Part shown: positions 1 through 5,240 of the stretch, piece after piece
Layout: the number at the start of each line of letters is the position of its first letter
Numbering within the stretch: position 1 is the first letter of the stretch
Origin: JAAFJU01 sp043764895
GTDB taxonomy: Bacteria; Cyanobacteriota; Cyanobacteriia; Leptolyngbyales; Leptolyngbyaceae
Assembly (NCBI GenBank): GCA_043764895.1
Contig: JAYUJY010000087.1
Coordinates: 1-6,386, forward strand
DNA length: 6,386 nt
Direction: 5' to 3'
Position numbers and translations under genes: made by a program
Notes under the pieces: model-generated
Databases searched by the model: none
What the model was told of the DNA's origin: nothing
Seen by the model: the letters and a program-made list of their open reading frames with translations, nothing else

Positions 1-95
1 GTCACTTCAAAGTGTGAGCCATCGCTACTCACGACTTGAACCTGGGAATCCGGGATTTCTGATTTGATTAATGCTTCGACTTGATCCGGATGCAC
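1..95 (-). CDS. BolA family protein (partial, N-terminal 31 residues)
   Basis: Only the first 31 codons are inside the window; the gene continues past position 1. From a GTG at 93-95 the minus strand reads MHPDQVEALIKSEIPDSQVQ and then VVSSDGSHFEV. The N-terminal helix (DQVEALIKSEIPDS), the following strand and the Asp-Gly-x-His-Phe-x-Val segment match the start of short cyanobacterial BolA-like proteins. BolA proteins usually partner monothiol glutaredoxins (Grx4 type) and bind a [2Fe-2S] cluster, with roles in iron and redox homeostasis; that role is family knowledge. The GTG start is chosen because AGGGAG (106-111) lies 10 bases upstream and an in-frame stop lies at 135-137. The exported-protein gene upstream is on the same strand, 117 bp away. 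The call rests on a short fragment. A glutaredoxin gene just outside the window would strengthen it. Confidence 0.72.
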   Translation of the reverse strand, partial: MHPDQVEALIKSEIPDSQVQVVSSDGSHFEV

Positions 96-105
96 AACAG
101 CATGT

Positions 106-111
106 CTCCCT
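106..111 (-). promoter_or_regulatory. Ribosome binding site for the BolA-like gene
   Basis: The minus strand reads AGGGAG, ten bases before the GTG at 95. It is a good Shine-Dalgarno match, and it decides the choice of GTG over an out-of-frame ATG at 102-104 whose frame stops after ten codons. Confidence 0.5.
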
Positions 112-186
112 AAAATTGAATGGCTCTTTCTAGTCTAAGCGAGAGTGGAATCAGTAGACGCGATCGCCCTTGTCCCAGCCTCACCC

Positions 187-215
187 GATTAGTCTCCCGG
201 TTAGTCTCCCGATTA
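187..215. repeat. 12-bp tandem repeat, about 2.3 copies, at the 3' end of the exported-protein gene
   Basis: On the plus strand GATTAGTCTCCC is followed directly by GGTTAGTCTCCC and then a partial GATTA, a 12-bp period with one mismatch. The last partial copy overlaps the TAA stop (213-215) of the neighbouring minus-strand gene, so the repeat sits in its 3' untranslated region. It cannot fold into a strong hairpin and is not an obvious terminator. It looks like local replication slippage. Confidence 0.6.
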
Positions 216-1247
216 TTTTCCAGCTTTGCGAGGGTATTCGACATCCGTAAACCCTAATTCAAAAAGCTGTGCGTAGGCTTTCTTGCCCAGCTCTCGGGTG
301 GCTTGCTGACTCTTCAAGACCTGAACCAATAGCGGCACCGACAGTTCGGGCTGGTTTTGGGCACGGTGGACGAGGGCGAGCTGGTAGGTGGATTCATCGC
401 GTTTCTGGGCGGATTCGACGGCTTTGTCGCGGGTGCTATTGGCGATCGGGGTGTCGAGACCTGCAAAGACGGTGGACAGATCTTGGTAGAAGTTTGAGAT
501 TTGGTTAAAGATTTTACGAGCATCTTTTAACTTGGATTGAGCCAGCGGATAGTTTCCGGCAGAGACGGCATTTGCGGCTTCGGCCATCAAGCCCTTGCCC
601 CCATTCAAACTCAACAAGGCAAGTTCAGTAGAAGCTTGCGAAGAAGGCTGGGGCGAAGAAGGCTGGGGCATAGCAGCCGGAGCGTTTTGAGGCCGGGAGC
701 CTTGAGGGTTTGTCTCTTTGGGACTGGGGAATGGGAGGTCAACGAAGCCGATCGCCAGCAGTTCAGCGTAGGCTTTTTGGCCCATGGGACGACCGGGCTG
801 TTGGCTTTTGAGCACTTGAATGAGGAGCGGAACGGCTAAGTCAGCCTGCTTCTGGGAGCGGTGGGCACGGGCGAGATCGTAGGTGGATTCGTCTCGGGCT
901 TGAGCCGATTTGAGGGCGTTGGTCCGAGCACTCGCAGCAATCCGGCTATCGAGTCCTGCAAAACTGCCGACGAGTTCTTGGTGGAAGTTGGAAAGTTGGT
1001 TAAAGACTTGACGGGCTTCTTGGAGTTTTTGAACTGCGACGGCGTAGGTTCCGGCACTGTAGGCATCGGTGCCCTCTTTAGCCAGCTTTTGGCCCGTTTG
1101 GATATTCAAAATGCTGCTGTCTTGGGCCAGCGATCGCAGATTGCTAACATCGGCTTCCACCCCCTGAGCCACAGCACGCGGGACGGTTAGCGCGGTCAGG
1201 GTTAAGCCAGTGGCAAAACAGGAAGCAAAAAGAAAACGAGCAATCAT
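213..1247 (-). CDS. Exported protein with two tandem copies of a ~128-residue helical (TPR-like) module; function unknown
   Basis: From the ATG at 1247 the protein has 344 residues. It opens with a signal peptide: Arg4, a hydrophobic stretch (FLFASCFATGLTLTALTV) and a likely AVA|Q cleavage after residue 27, so the mature protein should be periplasmic or outside the cell. The mature part holds two copies of one module, residues ~46-173 and ~212-339, both with an N-Q-(L/I)-S-N-F core, F-A-G-L-D, R-D-E-S-T-Y and P-L-L-x-Q-V-L-K-S-Q-Q. A Pro/Gln/Ser/Ala-rich linker (~174-211) joins them. The segments A-G-x-Y-x-x-A-x-x-K-L and the R-D-E-S-T-Y helices resemble TPR-like helical hairpins, which suggests a protein-binding scaffold; no catalytic motif is visible. 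An in-frame ATG at 1322 would add 25 residues in front of the signal peptide and has GGAA 8 bases upstream. I prefer 1247 because the Arg-plus-hydrophobic start is then terminal, though neither start has a strong ribosome site. I do not recognise a named family. Confidence 0.82.
   Translation of the reverse strand: MIARFLFASCFATGLTLTALTVPRAVAQGVEADVSNLRSLAQDSSILNIQTGQKLAKEGTDAYSAGTYAVAVQKLQEARQVFNQLSNFHQELVGSFAGLDSRIAASARTNALKSAQARDESTYDLARAHRSQKQADLAVPLLIQVLKSQQPGRPMGQKAYAELLAIGFVDLPFPSPKETNPQGSRPQNAPAAMPQPSSPQPSSQASTELALLSLNGGKGLMAEAANAVSAGNYPLAQSKLKDARKIFNQISNFYQDLSTVFAGLDTPIANSTRDKAVESAQKRDESTYQLALVHRAQNQPELSVPLLVQVLKSQQATRELGKKAYAQLFELGFTDVEYPRKAGK
231..614 (-). repeat. Second copy of the internal ~128-codon module
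   Basis: This stretch encodes the C-terminal module of the exported protein. It aligns without obvious gaps to the first copy at 729-1112, with a constant offset of 166 codons. Shared blocks include F-N-Q-I-S-N-F, F-A-G-L-D, R-D-E-S-T-Y, P-L-L-V-Q-V-L-K-S-Q-Q and K-A-Y-A-x-L. Similarity is clear in protein but eroded in DNA, so the duplication is old. Confidence 0.8.
638..669. repeat. 15-bp tandem repeat encoding a PQPSS linker
   Basis: A 15-bp unit (GCGAAGAAGGCTGGG on the plus strand) is present in just over two perfect copies. Read on the minus strand it encodes PQPSSPQPSSQ inside the flexible linker between the two modules. The exact DNA identity, unlike the diverged modules, points to recent slippage and probably a linker of variable length between strains. 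Confidence 0.75.
729..1112 (-). repeat. First copy of the internal ~128-codon module
   Basis: This stretch encodes the N-terminal module of the exported protein, residues ~46-173 counted from the ATG at 1247. It pairs with 231-614. It starts just after the signal peptide and a short spacer, and ends at a G-F-V-D-L-P-F-P motif matched by G-F-T-D-V-E-Y-P in the second copy. Confidence 0.8.
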
Positions 1248-1337
1248 CCCAGGTAAACTCACGAACGAAGTGTGCAGTAGCCGTGTGCTGTTAAATAGCG
1301 CGATCACAAAACTTGGTGACATCGTAACATTCCGACG

Positions 1338-1362
1338 AACCCCGTAGATTTATGCAGGGGTT
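1338..1362. other. Inverted repeat AACCCC-N13-GGGGTT between arsS and the exported-protein gene
   Basis: A perfect 6-bp stem (1338-1343 with 1357-1362) encloses a 13-base loop. It lies downstream of the arsS stop at 1408 and just upstream of the possible ATG at 1322 of the next gene. No T-tract follows on either strand, so it is not a classic intrinsic terminator. It could be a weak attenuator, an operator or chance. Confidence 0.3.
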
Positions 1363-1407
1363 AAAGATTAAGAAGCCCAGAATGCCGCAATTGTTCCACA
1401 CCAAATC

Positions 1408-2358
1408 TCAAGCCGCGATCGCCCCGCCACAGCCGCTCCCTTTGCCTGCGGTGCAGCCGAAACAATGGCGATCGGTTTGGATGGTGCGATCGCTCAGGAG
1501 GGTGGGGTCGAAGGTGTGAATCGTTTGGGGTAGCGGAAGGTTGAGCATTTGGTTGAAGTCACAGTCGTAGAGCTGACCATCCCAGCCGATCGAAAGCGTG
1601 TTTCGACACATGAGACCCGACACTGTGGCCGGATTGAAGGCATTGATGAGGGTCTGTAAATAGGGTTCTAGGTTGCCGGATTGTTCCAGCCAGTGGAGAT
1701 AACGCGAGATGGGCATGTTGTTTAAGGTGATCAGCCGATCGAAGACGATGCCATGGTTTTGACGTAACGCCGCTTTCCATTCACATTCCAGTTTCGCTTG
1801 TGACGAAGCAAGGGCTGCACCCACGGGGTTACTCATGAGGGTGAGTTTGCAGGTGGGGTGACTGCCGTACCCGAGGGCGTTTAACTGTTGCAGCACCTGA
1901 ATGGATTTGTCGAAGGTGCCATCGCCGCGTTGCAGGTCGGTGTTGTTTCTTTTGTAATGGGGCAGCGAACAGATAATCTCAACGCCTCGATCGGCCAGCC
2001 ATTTTGGGAGATGGGTTTTGTTGGGAAGTAGCAGGACGGTTAGGTTACAGCGATCGATGACGTGTTTGCCGCGTTGAATACATTCGTCAACCAAATATTC
2101 AAAGTGGGGGTTCAGTTCCGGTGCGCCGCCCGTAAGGTCTACGGTGTGCGCTTGGGTTTGATCGAGTGCGTTTAGGCAGGCGTTTACGGTGTCAAGACTC
2201 ATGTTCTCCACCGTGCGCGTCGGTCCGGCATCCACATGGCAATGGTCGCAACTCATATTGCAGAGTTTGCCGAGGTTGATTTGAAAAATGTCGATCGCGG
2301 TGGGAGTTAGGCGAGGAGTCTGGTGTTGCGCGATCGTTTGGGCAAAGGTTTGGGACAT
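1408..2358 (-). CDS. arsS: Radical SAM enzyme of the ArsS (arsenosugar biosynthesis) family
   Basis: The 316-residue protein is full length for the family. The radical SAM cluster motif C-x3-C-x2-C is at Cys33, Cys37 and Cys40 (CNMSCDHCHVDAGP), and the SAM-binding G-G-A-P-E follows at 77-81. The C-terminal half is the family's own Cys-rich domain: MCRNTLSIGWDGQLYDCDFNQ (250-270; Cys251, Cys266) and a closing HCFGCTAGKGSGCGG (298-312), which probably hold another Fe-S cluster or substrate ligands. In known systems ArsS adds the 5'-deoxyadenosyl group of SAM to dimethylarsenite made by ArsM, a route to arsenosugars. No arsM is visible here, so substrate is inferred from family. Residue 134 is His in C-S-L-P-H-Y, where I recall Cys in relatives. 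The ATG lies three bases after the stop of the HEAT-repeat gene, with no strong ribosome site, so translation is likely coupled to it. Four exact or near HIP1 sites crowd its 3' end. Confidence 0.88.
   Translation of the reverse strand: MSQTFAQTIAQHQTPRLTPTAIDIFQINLGKLCNMSCDHCHVDAGPTRTVENMSLDTVNACLNALDQTQAHTVDLTGGAPELNPHFEYLVDECIQRGKHVIDRCNLTVLLLPNKTHLPKWLADRGVEIICSLPHYKRNNTDLQRGDGTFDKSIQVLQQLNALGYGSHPTCKLTLMSNPVGAALASSQAKLECEWKAALRQNHGIVFDRLITLNNMPISRYLHWLEQSGNLEPYLQTLINAFNPATVSGLMCRNTLSIGWDGQLYDCDFNQMLNLPLPQTIHTFDPTLLSDRTIQTDRHCFGCTAGKGSGCGGAIAA
1415..1493. other. Two exact HIP1 octamers (GCGATCGC) in the 3' end of arsS
   Basis: GCGATCGC occurs at 1415-1422 and 1486-1493. Two further exact copies are at 160-167 and 1130-1137. 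HIP1 is a palindrome strongly over-represented in many cyanobacterial genomes, so these sites support the taxonomic reading. They do not mark a gene. Confidence 0.85.
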
Positions 2359-2361
2359 GGG

Positions 2362-3021
2362 TTAACCCAGTAGCTCCATGGCGTACTCGGCGACCTGCGC
2401 TTCCGGATCAGCCGCTAAAGCCATTAAGACGGTTTTTGCGTCAGAATTCCCTTCAAAGTGGCTCATTGCTTGGGCAATCCGATAGCGAATTTGGGAGTCG
2501 GGGTCTTTGACAAAAGGGGTTAGGAGCGGAATGGCCCGATCGTCCTTCAGTTCGCCCAGCGCTCCTATGGCGCTCACCACAAGCAGCTCCGTTCCAGAAC
2601 CTAAGGCACTCTCCAATAGCTCCATCGCACGCGGATCGCCAAGTTCACCGAGGGTCGCCACAATGCTCATCTGAACAATCCAGTCAGACGTAGAAATGTA
2701 AAGCTGCTTCAGATCCGGATACGCTTCAGTCAAATGTAATGCCCCAATACCATCGGCGGCGGCGGCTTGGACATCGGCTTCCGCATCGCGCATCCCGACT
2801 CGCAGCATTTCTAGCGCTCGGGTCGGATTTTCTTTGCCCAGGGTCGAAACCTGACACATGGCGGCATAGCGGACTCGGACATTCGCGTCCTGAACGACGG
2901 GCTGGATCATCTCAAACGCGGTGGCGCGATCGAGGGTTCGCAGTTGATTGACCCCGCGCAGTCGTTCTCCAAAGTCGCTGGAGGAGAGCAAGGCTTGGAC
3001 GGATTCGATCGTGATACTCAT
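2362..3021 (-). CDS. nblB: HEAT-repeat protein of the NblB / phycobilisome-degradation type
   Basis: From the ATG at 3021 the protein has 219 residues and is built almost wholly of HEAT-like helical pairs, roughly at 15-45, 46-77, 78-110, 111-142, 143-173 and 174-204. Repeated signatures include D-x-x-x-x-V-R-Y-A-A (45-54), A-D-V-Q-A-A-A-A-D-G-I-G-A-L (82-95), ATLGELGDPRAMELLESAL (122-140) and A-I-G-A-L-G-E-L-K-D-D-R-A (151-163). The opening SVQALLSSSDFGERLRGVNQLR resembles what I recall of cyanobacterial NblB. NblB is related to the CpcE/CpcF bilin lyases and takes part in phycobilisome breakdown during nutrient starvation; whether this copy does so is inference, because cyanobacteria carry several such paralogues. 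A longer in-frame start at 3123 would add 34 residues of non-helical sequence rich in Cys and Arg; I reject it. The ribosome site is weak. arsS follows after three bases, so the two are probably one transcript. Confidence 0.78.
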   Translation of the reverse strand: MSITIESVQALLSSSDFGERLRGVNQLRTLDRATAFEMIQPVVQDANVRVRYAAMCQVSTLGKENPTRALEMLRVGMRDAEADVQAAAADGIGALHLTEAYPDLKQLYISTSDWIVQMSIVATLGELGDPRAMELLESALGSGTELLVVSAIGALGELKDDRAIPLLTPFVKDPDSQIRYRIAQAMSHFEGNSDAKTVLMALAADPEAQVAEYAMELLG

Positions 3022-3049
3022 AGGATTAGGGGGAGAATTCAGCAAGCGG

Positions 3050-3088
3050 TTTAATGTCCGACACTTTAAATGTCCAGTAGCTGACATT
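3050..3088. promoter_or_regulatory. Cluster of AATGTC half-sites, candidate operator of nblB-arsS
   Basis: On the plus strand TTTAATGTCC (3050-3059) is repeated as TTTAAATGTCC (3065-3075). The second copy also forms an inverted repeat AATGTC-N8-GACATT with 3083-3088, and a degenerate GACACT lies at 3060-3065. Two direct half-sites 16 bp apart, about one and a half helical turns, plus a 20-bp dyad fit a dimeric regulator or response regulator. The cluster lies 29-67 bp upstream of the nblB ATG. A TTGACT hexamer (minus strand, 3105-3110) could be a -35 box, but I see no convincing -10 at the right distance. The regulator is unknown; it does not match the NtcA pattern GTA-N8-TAC. Confidence 0.45.
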
Positions 3089-3137
3089 CTCCCACAAAGT
3101 CTAGAGTCAAGGCATCGCCTCAATGATCAATCACCGA

Positions 3138-3662
3138 TCAAGTGTTGCGATTGGAGACAGCAAGTTCCTTGGCCATGGCCTGAATGACGTCGCCTTGAGT
3201 GATGATGCCAATGAGCTGATGCTGGGCGTTGACGACCGGAAGCCTATGGATGCGTCGATCGTGCATGACCCGAGCGGCTTCGGCTAAGGTTTTATCATCC
3301 GAAATCGTCACGGTGTGATCCGTCATGACTTCGGCCACGGTGCGACCGAGGGCTTTGTGCAGATCGCGATCGTGGGTAAGGGGATTTTTTAAATAAATGA
3401 CGCTATCGAGGAACATCATATAAGGTGGCGGGGTAACGCCAGATTCTTGCCACATCAGGTCCGATTCGGAGACCATTCCGATGACTTCCGATCGCTCATT
3501 CACCACAGGTAATCCGCTGAGATTGTGTTGGGCGAGGGTGAGAATTACGGTATCGAGGGACATTTCTAGCGTGGCCGTACGAGGGTTGCGCGTCATCACG
3601 TCAGCGACCTTTCGGCTCACATGAACAGCGGTGCGTTGAAGTGGGGTTGCAGTAGTGCTCAT
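3138..3662 (-). CDS. Twin CBS-domain protein
   Basis: The 174-residue protein is a stand-alone Bateman module. CBS1 spans ~19-72 (VADVMTRNPRT start, LSGLPVV core, GMVSESD at 62-68) and CBS2 ~108-164 (VAEVMTDHTVTI start, HRLPVV core, GIITQGD at 152-158). The two G-(M/I)-(V/I)-(S/T)-x-x-D motifs with conserved Asp are typical adenosine-ribose contacts, so binding of AMP, ATP or a related nucleotide is likely. Between them is a ~35-residue insert with PPPYMMFLDSVIYLKNP, common to this bacterial family. No signal peptide, membrane segment or enzyme domain is present, so it is probably a cytosolic sensor acting on an unknown partner. The ATG at 3662 has GAGG eleven bases upstream. It is 116 bp upstream of nblB on the same strand, and its own promoter-like hexamer lies at 3704-3709. 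Confidence 0.9.
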   Translation of the reverse strand: MSTTATPLQRTAVHVSRKVADVMTRNPRTATLEMSLDTVILTLAQHNLSGLPVVNERSEVIGMVSESDLMWQESGVTPPPYMMFLDSVIYLKNPLTHDRDLHKALGRTVAEVMTDHTVTISDDKTLAEAARVMHDRRIHRLPVVNAQHQLIGIITQGDVIQAMAKELAVSNRNT

Positions 3663-3703
3663 ATTTAAATCATCCTCAGTGTTGTAGCGAAAGGGATACT
3701 CTC

Positions 3704-3709
3704 ATTATC
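3704..3709 (-). promoter_or_regulatory. Possible -10 box for the CBS-domain gene
   Basis: The minus strand reads GATAAT, five of six matches to TATAAT. It would place the transcription start about 35 bases upstream of the ATG at 3662. No good -35 box is visible at 16-18 bp, which is not rare in cyanobacteria. Confidence 0.35.
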
Positions 3710-3758
3710 CAGAATCGATCGCTCATCAGGTCATCTGTTCATAGGACGTAACATGCGA

Positions 3759-4370
3759 TTATCGGCCTGCGCTCAAGACTTGCGTCGCCGTCAGATTGAG
3801 TTCGGGGAAGGTGGGAGAGACGATGGACATTTTACGTTGGAAGGTCTGAAACAGATAAGTCTGATCTATTAGCGTACCCACCATGACCCAATCGCGATCG
3901 GGGTCCACAATCCACATCTCAGGAATCCCCCGATCGGCATATTCTCTAGGTTTCTGCTCATAGTCTCTCTTCCGAGATTTTGCGTCCGTTTTGGTTTGGG
4001 ATGCTACTTCGAGCACTAATAAAGGTGAAGGAGAACCCAGACGTAAAACCTTTTCACCGCTAAACAGAGCTTCATCAGACTCTGGTGTATGGACCACTAG
4101 ATCCGGTTGTCTAGCGGTAACATACCGAGAACTCACTTCAATCTGATGGCCGATCGCTAAGAGCTTGCGCGAGATTCCCAGATCGCCAAACAAAAACATC
4201 AGCATCGCCGCAATGCAGGGATTCAGCGGATTTTCAGCACCCATCTCAACTAAGACCCCATCTTCAAGCTCATAGCGGATATCCGTGCCGTCGTCATAGT
4301 CCAAATACTCTCTAAGCGTCATTCGTCGTTGGTCTTTGACCGACCGGAGGTCATCAGTGGCGACTGTCAT
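3759..4370 (-). CDS. Uma2 family (DUF820) PD-(D/E)XK nuclease-fold protein, copy A
   Basis: From the ATG at 4370 the protein has 203 residues. The family order is present: an N-terminal M-T-L-R-E-Y-L-D-Y and R-Y-E-L-E-D-G (32-38), then Q-P-D-L-V-V (88-93; Asp90), L-V-L-E-V-A-S (118-124; Glu121), then KPREYADRGIPEMWIVDP (140-157) with Lys140 four residues before Tyr144. Asp90, Glu121 and Lys140 form the expected PD-(D/E)XK triad, so the nuclease fold looks intact. Uma2 proteins are very numerous in cyanobacteria, and their substrates and biological role are largely unknown. An earlier in-frame ATG at 4430 would overlap the upstream Uma2 gene by 31 bases and adds a sequence unlike the family start; M-T-L-R-E-Y at residue 17 is a further possible start. 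It lies 29 bp downstream of copy B on the same strand, probably in one transcript. Confidence 0.88.
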   Translation of the reverse strand: MTVATDDLRSVKDQRRMTLREYLDYDDGTDIRYELEDGVLVEMGAENPLNPCIAAMLMFLFGDLGISRKLLAIGHQIEVSSRYVTARQPDLVVHTPESDEALFSGEKVLRLGSPSPLLVLEVASQTKTDAKSRKRDYEQKPREYADRGIPEMWIVDPDRDWVMVGTLIDQTYLFQTFQRKMSIVSPTFPELNLTATQVLSAGR

Positions 4371-4399
4371 AAGTGATCCAATTAGTATTTGTGCCCAAT

Positions 4400-5050
4400 T
4401 TACGGATTCTGAATCATCGATCGGACCCAATTCCTAAAGGTTTTCAGAACAATTTTGCGCCGTTCAGTGGTCCCAAGTCTGACCATTTCAGAAATCATCT
4501 GAGCAATAGCAAAAGTTGGAAATTGTGCGCTTACGGTAGAATCCTGGTACTCGCCATTCTGAAGCAAACTAATTCGCAACTGTCCGCGCTCAAATCGCCA
4601 AACCTCCGGCACCCCCAAGCTGCGATAAATCTCCAACCCAGTCTTTGACGTAACATCCACTTCGATCGCTAAATCAGGCGGTGGGTCGATCGTCAGATCC
4701 AACTGCCGCTTGCCCAACATCTTTGCAACGTTCTCGATATAAAAGCATTGATCTGGCTCTATACCAACGCCCAGATTCTTCCGTTTAAACGTCGTAGATC
4801 CGTAACAGGCGCAATCGAGGTCCAACTCATCAATAAGGAGTTTCACCAAGTCTCCAATTAATTCTTTATCCAGTTCATGTTCAGGTAGGGGCATCCGTAT
4901 TTCCAACGTTCGGTCATAGTAAGCGATGCGCGATCGACGACGTTCTCCCAATTCCGCCACGATCGCCTCAAACTCCGCCCAATCTACATCCTGAAGTTGT
5001 ATTTGTTGGCCAGAATTCACCACCAGTTGTCGAAGTTGCAAGGTGACCAT
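4400..5050 (-). CDS. Uma2 family (DUF820) PD-(D/E)XK nuclease-fold protein, copy B
   Basis: From the ATG at 5050 the protein has 216 residues. It begins with a ~20-residue segment containing L-Q-L-R-Q-L, then DVDWAEFEAIVAELGERR (21-38) and R-T-L-E-I-R-M-P (47-54; Glu50). The core is G-I-E-P-D-Q-C-F-Y-I (97-106; Asp100), then PPPDLAIEVDVTSKT (123-137; Glu130) and LGVPEVWRFERGQL (145-158). The lysine nearest the catalytic glutamate is Lys136, in the S-K-T-x-L form of the motif; the place four residues before Tyr142, where copy A has Lys140, is Gly138. It thus belongs to a different Uma2 subgroup from copy A. A GTG at 5068 would add six residues; the ATG is preferred. It is divergent from rpsD across 190 bp and leads the minus-strand gene series. 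Confidence 0.86.
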   Translation of the reverse strand: MVTLQLRQLVVNSGQQIQLQDVDWAEFEAIVAELGERRRSRIAYYDRTLEIRMPLPEHELDKELIGDLVKLLIDELDLDCACYGSTTFKRKNLGVGIEPDQCFYIENVAKMLGKRQLDLTIDPPPDLAIEVDVTSKTGLEIYRSLGVPEVWRFERGQLRISLLQNGEYQDSTVSAQFPTFAIAQMISEMVRLGTTERRKIVLKTFRNWVRSMIQNP

Positions 5051-5188
5051 AATCTTTAGTCTGCTCACTTAACAGATATTTCTAGTGTATCGCGCTCTAG
5101 CACCCCCTGCCCTCGTCTCTTGGGCGATCGAGCAATCTAAATTCCAAGAAACCTAAAGATCGATCGCGTCGAGGCACCGTTCATCCGT

Positions 5189-5194
5189 TATACT
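5189..5194 (+). promoter_or_regulatory. Likely -10 box of the rpsD promoter
   Basis: TATACT matches the bacterial -10 consensus at five of six positions and lies 46 bases upstream of the rpsD ATG. It predicts a leader of about 40 bases. The region 17 bp upstream (GTCGAG) is a poor -35. The other 5051-5240 sequence shows no small gene; the start of transcription for the divergent Uma2 pair must also lie here, but no clear box is seen. Confidence 0.5.
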
Positions 5195-5224
5195 AAGTAG
5201 CCGATTATTTTTCGAGTCCCTATC

Positions 5225-5231
5225 AAGGAAG
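5225..5231 (+). promoter_or_regulatory. Ribosome binding site of rpsD
   Basis: AAGGAAG lies nine bases before the ATG at 5241. It is the clearest Shine-Dalgarno match among the starts in this window, as expected for a highly translated ribosomal protein gene. Confidence 0.7.
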
Positions 5232-5240
5232 ATCAAGTTT

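Noticed and set aside
269..1190. Plus-strand and alternative minus-strand open frames inside the duplicated exported-protein gene
   Set aside because: They are antisense or frame-shifted images of the repeated module, rich in Arg and Gly, without ribosome sites or recognisable domains.
1338..1362. Inverted repeat as an intrinsic terminator of arsS
   Set aside because: The stem is only 6 bp with a 13-base loop, and no T-tract follows on the minus strand.
1415..1493. GCGATCGC repeats as the start of a CRISPR or integron-like array
   Set aside because: They are isolated 8-bp palindromes inside a coding gene, at irregular spacing, and fit the genome-wide HIP1 motif.
2739..3187. Two plus-strand open frames opposite nblB and its upstream region
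   Set aside because: They lie antisense to clear HEAT repeats; composition is atypical and no start signal is seen.
4373..4648. Plus-strand 91-codon frame opposite the Uma2 copy B gene
   Set aside because: It is antisense to conserved Uma2 sequence and has no ribosome site.
3759..5050. Uma2 pair as part of a mobile element or toxin-antitoxin module
   Set aside because: No terminal inverted repeats, transposase, target-site duplication or small antitoxin-like gene is present, and base composition matches the neighbours.
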